From Treponema sp. (GTDB lineage: Bacteria > Spirochaetota > Spirochaetia > Treponematales > Breznakiellaceae), in assembly GCA_031261385.1 (NCBI GenBank), contig JAISJS010000036.1, positions 1 through 16,863 of the forward strand: a DNA stretch of 16,863 bases. Reading direction: 5' to 3'. The number at the start of each line of letters is the position of its first letter. Positions within the stretch are counted from its first letter, which is position 1. This document shows positions 1-6,394 of this stretch, piece by piece. The notes under the pieces were generated by a model that saw only the letters and a program-made list of their open reading frames with translations, had not been told where the DNA came from and did no database searches. A program made the position numbers and the translations under genes.

Positions 1-1595
1 GTATAGTACTCATCGCACCCCGCACAGAGACCGGTATAGTGTTTTTCGCACTGCTTTTGGTAATACGGTTTTCCCCGCTGCCAGATAGCCGCAAGGTCTT
101 CGGTAAAGGCATTGCCCAGAATGCCTGCAGCAATACTCCCATCACCCTCCCCCTTTAATGCTTTTATATCCTCCCGGCAAAGCGGAACCCTGCCGTCGAT
201 GAGCACCGGAAAATCCCGCATGATATGCCAACACGGCTGACGTATCACCGGCGAAATATCCGACGCCTGCTTTTTCAGAAGCGCCCCGCAAAAATCATCG
301 TACTTCTGGATGATCACATTTTTGCTGCCCGGCGCCGCCTCTTTCCACGACCGGTAAAATTTTTCGATATCATCTTCTGCGCCGGCAGTTCTTACTGCCT
401 GAACATAGGCGTCATTCGGGAAAAGCGTAAAAAGTTTTTTTGCAAAATCAACGGCTTCGGCAAAACCCGGTCCCCGAACTTCCCGGTACCGCTGACTGTC
501 CGCCGTATCAAGGGAAACTATCCAGGAAAGCGGCGGCAGCGGACTTGTCCGCCCGCCCGTATCAATGGCTTCTTTTGCCAGCGCCGCAGCTTCTTCCGCC
601 TCACCGTTTTTCCAGCCAATGCCGGAAGTCTCGATAATAAGGGCAAGGTTCGGCCTTGCAAGGGTCATGCGGATAAGTTCCATACGACCGGGATGCAGGC
701 TGAGTTCACCCCACAGGGAAAGATCGATTACCGCATCATCTGAAAAGGCGCTGATTTTTTCCAGGAGCTTTTCAAATTGCACAGCATCCATAAAGGCATG
801 GTTTTTGGTAACATTGCCGGCAATCTGCGGATACGGACACATTGAACAGGCCTGCGGACAGCCGCCTGAAACCTGAACGGGGTAAAAATTTGGAAGGGTT
901 CTTAAAATTTCCGGTTTTTTTTCGATGATGGCAGCCGCCAGCGCCGCTGTGGGAATGGTTCCCGGTTCCCCCGATACTTCTTCTGCGGCTTGCACAAAAT
1001 TGGTCAGGAGGAGCAGATTCCGCTTTGAGTCGGCCTGAAGGCTGATGCGGTGGCTGCGGAGATCCACCGGGGAAATTTCGGTTTCTATGTCGAAGGCGTT
1101 GATATCCTTTTGGAGCACGGCAAACAGCGTATCCCGCTCGACTTTTCCGTCATCATCACCCAAAATTTTGGCAAGAATCCCCGCCGTCCCGGGCGCCAGG
1201 ATTTCCGGGGCAAAGCCGTAGGGCCAGCCGTCGGCATAGGAGTATTCGGCCGCATAACGGAGGTGCCGGTCGGCGATAGCCCCGGCAAGCGCCGGATCGA
1301 GGAAGGGGCAATCCGCCCAGGCGTAATAGGTACAGTCAAATCCGGCGCCCAGATTGGAAAGCGCCTCTAAAAGTGCTTTTTTTGACCACTTTGCCATTTT
1401 TTTAACCTCAAAATGGGGGGACAGAACCGGTAAAGGGCCGGAAAAATCATCATTTATCAACAAGACCGTCTTTGATGCGCCGGGAAAGGCCGCGCCCCGC
1501 TCCAGCGCCATTGAGAGGCTATTTTTTCCGTCAAAAACGTTTTCCAGGGCCTTTGCAGTAAGGCCGCCGCCAAATAAAACCGTGAGGGCATTCAT
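1..1595 (-). CDS. spiro-SPASM protein: nucleotidyltransferase-like domain plus radical SAM/SPASM domain (3' end off the window)
   Basis: The minus strand is open from the ATG at 1595 to the window edge (531 codons, no stop), so the C-terminus is missing. Residues ~1-190 look like a degenerate cytidylyltransferase (SpsF/KdsB-like) domain: an N-terminal LTVLFGGGL strand-loop and ADCPFLDP at ~94-101, which resembles the 'DCPlidP' motif. A radical SAM cluster motif CPQACSMC (CxxxCxxC) has Cys at 246, 250 and 253. A SPASM-type region follows: C455-x12-G-x4-C473, then C516, and a CAGC pair at 524/527. This order matches the spirochaete spiro-SPASM family. SPASM enzymes bind auxiliary Fe-S clusters and often modify peptides; the substrate here is unknown. 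The gene diverges from the MFS transporter, with about 96 bp between start codons. No good Shine-Dalgarno precedes the start, so the start is less certain than the family. Confidence 0.85.
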   Translation of the reverse strand, partial: MNALTVLFGGGLTAKALENVFDGKNSLSMALERGAAFPGASKTVLLINDDFSGPLPVLSPHFEVKKMAKWSKKALLEALSNLGAGFDCTYYAWADCPFLDPALAGAIADRHLRYAAEYSYADGWPYGFAPEILAPGTAGILAKILGDDDGKVERDTLFAVLQKDINAFDIETEISPVDLRSHRISLQADSKRNLLLLTNFVQAAEEVSGEPGTIPTAALAAAIIEKKPEILRTLPNFYPVQVSGGCPQACSMCPYPQIAGNVTKNHAFMDAVQFEKLLEKISAFSDDAVIDLSLWGELSLHPGRMELIRMTLARPNLALIIETSGIGWKNGEAEEAAALAKEAIDTGGRTSPLPPLSWIVSLDTADSQRYREVRGPGFAEAVDFAKKLFTLFPNDAYVQAVRTAGAEDDIEKFYRSWKEAAPGSKNVIIQKYDDFCGALLKKQASDISPVIRQPCWHIMRDFPVLIDGRVPLCREDIKALKGEGDGSIAAGILGNAFTEDLAAIWQRGKPYYQKQCEKHYTGLCAGCDEYY

Positions 1596-1691
1596 ACGTT
1601 ATGACTATCGGCATTTGGAGCTGACGGACTTAGAAGGAAAAAAATATCTAAAAAAGGTGACTGACACCGTTTTATAGGGTATACTAAACAA

Positions 1692-2954
1692 ATGAGTGAA
1701 ACGAAAGGCAGTTTTAAGGGGTATCTGGGGATTACCATGCTTATCGGGTTTGGTTTTCTCACTATGGGTCTTATGGACCCGCTGTACGATACCTATATCC
1801 CGATATTTTTACGGCGTTACATCAGCTCCAACGCTGCAATAGGCGGCGTCATGACGCTGGACAACATTCTGCAACTCTTTCTTATCCCGGTAATTGCCGT
1901 CTGGTCTGACCGCACGAGGACGCGACTTGGCAGGCGTATGCCGTTCATCATAGTGATGCTTCCCATTGCCGGTATTCTCTTTGCCTTCATTCCGCTGTCG
2001 GCGGCAACGTCCTTCTGGGCGTTGATCATCCTGCTCTTTGTTTTTAACATTTTTAAAACTTCCGTAAGAGGGCCGGTTGTTGCCCTGATGCCCGACATCA
2101 TACCGGGTGTTTTCCGTTCTGAGGCCAACGGGGTAATCAATATGATGGGCGCGTTCGGCCTTATCGGCGGCACCCTGGTTCTGGCGCCGATGATGAACAA
2201 AGACGAAAAACTCCCCTTCCTTATTTCAGCCTTTTGCATTTTTGCCGCAGTGGCGGTACTGCTCCTCTTTGTGCGGGAAAAAAATCCTGAAACAGAAACG
2301 GAAGAAAGTGTACCGATACTTGCCTCGATCAAACAGGCGTTTTCGGGGCATAACGCATCGGTACCGCGTATCCTTATTTCACTCTTTTTCTGGTTCATGG
2401 CGTACGAGGGGCTTAAGCCGTTCCTCGGCCTTTACATGGTAGACGCCTTAAAAGTTTCCGAAGGCTATGCCGCCCTTGCCCAGGGGGTTGCGGGCATTGC
2501 TGGCGCCGCCCTTGCCATTCCCACCGGTTACCTGGCCCACAAACTCGGGAGGCGGAACTACATTCGCAGAAGTCTTTTTATCCTCACCATCGTACTGTGT
2601 CTCATTCCCCTTTGCGGACCGGCGGCAAACCTTTTGGGACTCACAGGAACCTCGGCAGTATTAATATTTTTTCTGGCTCTTATGTTTATTTACGGCGCAG
2701 TGTGGATTGGAGTCGTAGTCAATTCTTTCCCGATGCTTTGGCAGATGGCAACCTTTGGTACGATGGGAATCTACACCGGGCTTTACTATACCTTCAGCCA
2801 GAGCGCCGCGATCCTTGCGCCGCCCATCACCGGTCTTGTGATAGATCTTGCAGGGTACAGCGGGATCTTCATATTCGGCGCCGTCTGTATGCTTATAGCC
2901 TTTTTTGTTATGGGCGGGGTAACGGCGGGAGAACCGGAAAGTAAAGGCGTGTAA
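1692..2954 (+). CDS. MFS transporter (GPH/SLC45-like sugar or cation symporter type)
   Basis: A 420-residue very hydrophobic protein with about 12 predicted membrane spans, the usual size for the major facilitator superfamily. The loop after the second span carries SDRTRTRLGRRMPF (residues ~72-85), a textbook form of the MFS signature loop as seen in GPH and SLC45-like carriers. A second, weaker copy (GYLAHKLGRR, ~279-288) sits in the equivalent loop of the C-terminal half. Substrate cannot be read from sequence; sugars are a guess from the family. The ATG at 1692 has only a weak upstream purine stretch (AGGG at 1676-1679). A TATACT at 1680-1685 lies so close that it would give an almost leaderless transcript if used. 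The stop is 7 nt before xseA, so the two are probably co-transcribed. Confidence 0.85.
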   Translation: MSETKGSFKGYLGITMLIGFGFLTMGLMDPLYDTYIPIFLRRYISSNAAIGGVMTLDNILQLFLIPVIAVWSDRTRTRLGRRMPFIIVMLPIAGILFAFIPLSAATSFWALIILLFVFNIFKTSVRGPVVALMPDIIPGVFRSEANGVINMMGAFGLIGGTLVLAPMMNKDEKLPFLISAFCIFAAVAVLLLFVREKNPETETEESVPILASIKQAFSGHNASVPRILISLFFWFMAYEGLKPFLGLYMVDALKVSEGYAALAQGVAGIAGAALAIPTGYLAHKLGRRNYIRRSLFILTIVLCLIPLCGPAANLLGLTGTSAVLIFFLALMFIYGAVWIGVVVNSFPMLWQMATFGTMGIYTGLYYTFSQSAAILAPPITGLVIDLAGYSGIFIFGAVCMLIAFFVMGGVTAGEPESKGV

Positions 2955-2961
2955 AAAGCCC

Positions 2962-4152
2962 ATGAACACGACCCATAAATTCACCGTAAGCGAATTAACC
3001 GATCTTATCCGCGAGTGCCTTGAGGGGAACTTTGCGCAGGTGACGGTGGAGGGGGAGCTTTCCAACTGCCGCCCGGCAAGTTCAGGGCATTTGTATTTTT
3101 CCCTCAAAGATGCGGGGGCAAAGATTGACGGGGTCATGTTTAAAAACCGGCTCCGCTTCCTCGGCTTTGAGCCAAAAGACGGAATGCTGCTGCGTGTCAA
3201 AGGAAGTCTTTCCGTGTATGCCCCGCGCGGCGGTTATTCGATAGTCTGCGAGGAAATGGAGATCGCAGGTTCCGGGGAAATCCTTGCCCTGCTGGAAAAA
3301 CGGAAACAGGCGCTGGCGGCAGAAGGGCTTTTTAATAAGGACCGAAAAAAATCGATACCACGCTTTCCCGCAACCGTTGCGGTGGTAAGTTCTCCAACCG
3401 GGGCGGCGGTGCGGGATATTCTCAATATTCTGGGAAGGCGGGCCGGCGGCATACGGGTTATCATACTTCCCGCTCCGGTGCAGGGAAGCGAGGCCGCCGG
3501 AATTATTGCCCGCCGCATTGAACAGGCCAATCAGTGGAAACTTGCCGATGTGCTGATCGTCGGGCGGGGCGGCGGATCGCTTGAAGACCTTCTGCCCTTC
3601 TCAGAGGAAATCGTCGTGCGGGCTATCGCAGCATCGAAGATACCGGTGGTGAGCGCCGTGGGCCACGAGATTGACTGGGCGTTAAGCGATTTTGCCGCAG
3701 ACCTGCGGGCCCCTACCCCGTCGGCGGCTGCGGAACTGGTCAGCGAAAACCGCGATGCGGCGCTGGAAGCAATCAGGGAACTCGGTATTACGATACGCGA
3801 AGCAATGGCGGCAAAACTTGAACGGGCACGGCTTCTGCTGCGGCCCTTCAGTCTTTCCGATCTTGAATACCGTTTCCGGGCCATACTCCAGCCGCGGCTG
3901 GTCCGCTTTGATGATGCCAAGGAGGAGCTACTCGGCGCGCTTTCGGAGCGTATTGATACTATGCGCCGCCGTCTGGAACTTGCCGTCACCAGTCTTGAAG
4001 CGGGAAGCCCCCAGGCGATTCTTGAACGGGGCTTTTCTGTGGTGGTCAATCAAAAAACAGGAAAACTCGTGCGAAAGGCGGAAGATGCTTTGACAGGGGA
4101 TCTGTTATCGATCCGGCCATTGGAAGGGATTATTACAGCAAGGACAGAATGA
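2962..4152 (+). CDS. xseA: Exodeoxyribonuclease VII large subunit
   Basis: 396 residues, close to the usual 400-450. Exonuclease VII degrades single-stranded DNA to short oligonucleotides and acts in the cytoplasm as one large with several small subunits. An N-terminal OB-fold (about residues 5-100, including TVEGELSNCRPASSGHLYFS) is followed by the catalytic region: SSPTGAAVRD, the glycine motif GRGGGSLEDLLPF, then SAVGHEID and SDFAADLRAPTPSAAAEL, all hallmark XseA blocks. A coiled-coil-rich region and a short C-terminal domain (LERGFSVV...) complete the protein. It begins 7 nt after the MFS stop without a strong ribosome site of its own. Its partner xseB lies downstream, past a 168-bp repeat-containing gap. 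Confidence 0.96.
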   Translation: MNTTHKFTVSELTDLIRECLEGNFAQVTVEGELSNCRPASSGHLYFSLKDAGAKIDGVMFKNRLRFLGFEPKDGMLLRVKGSLSVYAPRGGYSIVCEEMEIAGSGEILALLEKRKQALAAEGLFNKDRKKSIPRFPATVAVVSSPTGAAVRDILNILGRRAGGIRVIILPAPVQGSEAAGIIARRIEQANQWKLADVLIVGRGGGSLEDLLPFSEEIVVRAIAASKIPVVSAVGHEIDWALSDFAADLRAPTPSAAAELVSENRDAALEAIRELGITIREAMAAKLERARLLLRPFSLSDLEYRFRAILQPRLVRFDDAKEELLGALSERIDTMRRRLELAVTSLEAGSPQAILERGFSVVVNQKTGKLVRKAEDALTGDLLSIRPLEGIITARTE

Positions 4153-4320
4153 AGAGAAGAATGTTTACCACGAAGGACACTAAGGACTCAAAGTATAAGA
4201 GAGGAAGAAAAAAATTAAAATTCCACTTCTCTCCCTTTGCGTCCTTCGTGTCCTTCGTGTCCTTCGTGTCCTTCGTGGTTTAATTTCTTATTATTTGTTT
4301 GAAGTAGAAGGGAGTGTGAT
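4153..4320. repeat. Intergenic gap with imperfect inverted repeat
   Basis: The gap splits xseA from xseB. The left arm (about 4164-4188, TTTACCACGAAGGACACTAA...) is the imperfect reverse complement of the right arm (about 4250-4283), which contains the 9-bp tandem repeat. The arms are separated by an A-rich spacer, so the transcript could fold into a long hairpin. There is no convincing gene. The xseB ribosome site (AAGGGAG, around 4308-4314) lies at the right edge. Confidence 0.7.
4241..4276. repeat. Four perfect tandem copies of 9-bp GTCCTTCGT
   Basis: Copies start at 4241, 4250, 4259 and 4268 with no mismatch. On the minus strand the unit reads as a repeating His-Glu-Gly codon run, which creates a spurious ORF antisense to xseB. 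The array is the right arm of the inverted repeat in this gap, and its copy number could vary by slippage. Confidence 0.95.
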
Positions 4321-4575
4321 ATGGCGAAGACGAGTGCAAGTGCGATGAAAAATTTTGAGGAGCGGCTGGAGCGGCTTGAGGACCTTGGCGAAAAAATTCG
4401 CAAATCCGACATCCCCCTTGATGAGGCGCTCAAGGCGTTTGAGGAAGGGATTAAGCTGGCGCGGACGCTGGAAAAGGACCTTGATAAAATCGAAGGCCGC
4501 ATTGAGGTGCTGATGAATAACTCCAGTGCGGGCGAAGATGAAAAACCGGAGTTAGGTTTATTTGACGATGAGTAA
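4321..4575 (+). CDS. xseB: Exodeoxyribonuclease VII small subunit
   Basis: 84 residues, the expected size. The small subunit binds the large subunit and is needed for its nuclease function. The core NFEERLERLEDLGEKIRKSD, followed by PLDEALKAFEEGIKLAR and a final heptad-rich helix, matches the family's two-helix hairpin. The tail is acidic and flexible (ending FDDE). The ATG at 4321 has a good AAGGGAG ribosome site about 6 nt upstream. Met at codon 9 (MKNFEERL) is a possible alternative start. The 3' end overlaps the mutL start by 8 nt (the GATGAGTAA overlap), which indicates translational coupling to mutL. Confidence 0.93.
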   Translation: MAKTSASAMKNFEERLERLEDLGEKIRKSDIPLDEALKAFEEGIKLARTLEKDLDKIEGRIEVLMNNSSAGEDEKPELGLFDDE

Positions 4576-6337
4576 CGGACGCATACAGATTCTTCCGCCG
4601 GAGGAGGCCCGGCGTATCGCCGCGGGGGAAGTTATCGACCGGCCTGCGGCGCTGATACGGGAATTCCTTGACAACGCCATAGACGCAGGGGGCAGCCTCA
4701 TTGAAGTGTTTATTGAGGGAGGCGGGGCAAAACGGGCGGAGGTAATCGACAACGGGGACGGGATGAGCAGGGATGATCTTGCACTCTGCTGGGAAACCCA
4801 TGCCACAAGCAAGATACGTTCCCTTGAGGATCTTAACACCGCCGAAACTTTGGGTTTCAGGGGAGAAGCGCTGGCGGCGGCGGCGGCGGTTTCCCGGCTG
4901 GAGATTGCCACCAGTACCGACGGCAGGGAAGCGTGGAAACTTGAAATTGGTCCCGGAGAACGGAATCCGGCGCATATCACCCAGTCACGGCGGACAAAGG
5001 GAACCAGTGTCCGCGCTCTGGATCTCTTTGATTCGATACCCGCACGCAAACGGTTTCTAAAGCGGGACGGGAGCGAGGCGGGGCTGTGCAGACAAATTTT
5101 TATTGACAAGGCGCTGGCCTTTCCCGCAGCCGCCTTCCGTTATACCCAGGACGGAAACCCTAAATGTTTTCTGCCTGCAGCCGCTTCCAAAAAAGAACGG
5201 TTTGCCGCCGCCCTGCTGCAGCCCAACGAAGAAATTTTTCTCCACGAGATCCATACAACGGGAAGCGGTTTTAGCGCAGATATCGTAATCGGCGGCTCTG
5301 AGCTGTACCGCGCCGACCGGCGGCAATTATTTGTTTTTGCCAACGGCAGGCGTCTGTCGGACTTTGCCCTGCTTCAGGCGCTCGAATATGGAACACAGGG
5401 ATTGTTTCCCAACGGAACGCACCCGGTCGGAGCGGTTTTCATCGCCATCGATCCGAAACTTGCCGATTTCAACATTCATCCCGCCAAGCGGGAAGCGCGC
5501 TTTGCCGATCCGGGAGCCATTCACCATGCCGTCACCTCAAGCCTGCGGGACTTTTCCCACCGGCTCAGCCTCTCCCGAAGCGGCGCCGCAGATATTTCTG
5601 AAAGTATTGATGCCGGCAATTTTGATGAAAAAAGTTTTCAGCATTTACATAGCGGATATTCAGCGTCAAGCGAAATTTCCGGCGGCCTGGCCCTGGAAGC
5701 CCTGCTCGAAAAAGCGCCGTTAAAAACGATTGCGGAAAATGCCGGCGTATCATTTGCCGCAGAAACCGCCCCGTCATACGGCTTTTCCGGCGGATCTGAA
5801 GCGCCGCGTTTTGCGGGCCGGGCCTTTGGGCTTTTTATCCTTATGGAATACGCAGACCGGCTTTTTATTATCGATCAACATGCCGCACATGAGCGGCTCC
5901 TCTACGACCGCTTCCTCACCGGGCCCATCCCCAAACAGGAACTGCTCGTGCCGATTCCCTTCAGCACAGAGAGTAATACCGATGATCGTTTTCTGGAAGA
6001 AAAAAAAGCGGAACTGGCCGTCCTTGCTATCGACATTGAACGGGATGGAACATCATGGCGTATCGAAGCCCTTCCGGCGGATTGGCGCCTTGGGGATGCG
6101 GAAACAGTGCGGGCGATTCTTGATCTGCGGGGCGCCAGGGAAAACATGGCGGAACGATGGGCTGCTACCCTCTCCTGCCACGGCGCAATCCGTGACGGGA
6201 CCTGGCTGGATGACAAAACTGCCGCCGACCTCGGCAGGGAAGCCCTCGCCTTACGCGATCCCCACTGCCCCCATGGCAGGCCCATTTGGACCGAGATACG
6301 CCGCGAAGCGCTCTTTCAGGCGGTCAGGCGTTCGTAG
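4568..6337 (+). CDS. mutL: DNA mismatch repair protein MutL (endonuclease type)
   Basis: 589 residues from the ATG at 4568; an in-frame TTG at 4562 is an alternative with a closer purine stretch. MutL couples MutS mismatch recognition to strand incision. The N-terminal GHKL ATPase is intact: REFLDNAIDAG (catalytic E32, Mg-binding N36), DNGDGM, HATSKI, GFRGEALA, GTSVRALDLFDSIPARKRFL and NIHPAKREARF. A short linker leads to a C-terminal dimerisation/nuclease domain with IIDQHAAHERLLYD, SCHGAIRDGTW, CPHGRPIW and a terminal FQAVRR. These are the endonuclease motifs of MutL proteins in MutH-less bacteria. The last acidic position of DQHA-xx-E-xxxx-E is Asp rather than Glu. Overlap with xseB suggests one transcript. 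Confidence 0.96.
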   Translation: MSNGRIQILPPEEARRIAAGEVIDRPAALIREFLDNAIDAGGSLIEVFIEGGGAKRAEVIDNGDGMSRDDLALCWETHATSKIRSLEDLNTAETLGFRGEALAAAAAVSRLEIATSTDGREAWKLEIGPGERNPAHITQSRRTKGTSVRALDLFDSIPARKRFLKRDGSEAGLCRQIFIDKALAFPAAAFRYTQDGNPKCFLPAAASKKERFAAALLQPNEEIFLHEIHTTGSGFSADIVIGGSELYRADRRQLFVFANGRRLSDFALLQALEYGTQGLFPNGTHPVGAVFIAIDPKLADFNIHPAKREARFADPGAIHHAVTSSLRDFSHRLSLSRSGAADISESIDAGNFDEKSFQHLHSGYSASSEISGGLALEALLEKAPLKTIAENAGVSFAAETAPSYGFSGGSEAPRFAGRAFGLFILMEYADRLFIIDQHAAHERLLYDRFLTGPIPKQELLVPIPFSTESNTDDRFLEEKKAELAVLAIDIERDGTSWRIEALPADWRLGDAETVRAILDLRGARENMAERWAATLSCHGAIRDGTWLDDKTAADLGREALALRDPHCPHGRPIWTEIRREALFQAVRRS

Positions 6338-6394
6338 CAGACGGCGTTCGCAGCGGGTGGCGTTTTCTGCTGATACAGTATAGAATGATCTATT

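Noticed and set aside
225..1677. Several plus-strand ORFs in the first 1.7 kb
   Set aside because: They are shadows of the minus-strand spiro-SPASM gene, whose motifs are clear.
4241..4276. CRISPR array
   Set aside because: The 9-bp units are directly joined with no spacers and no cas genes are nearby.
4215..4502. Minus-strand ORF with a His-Glu-Gly repeat tail
   Set aside because: It is antisense to xseB and its repeat comes from the 9-bp tandem array; no ribosome site or family match.
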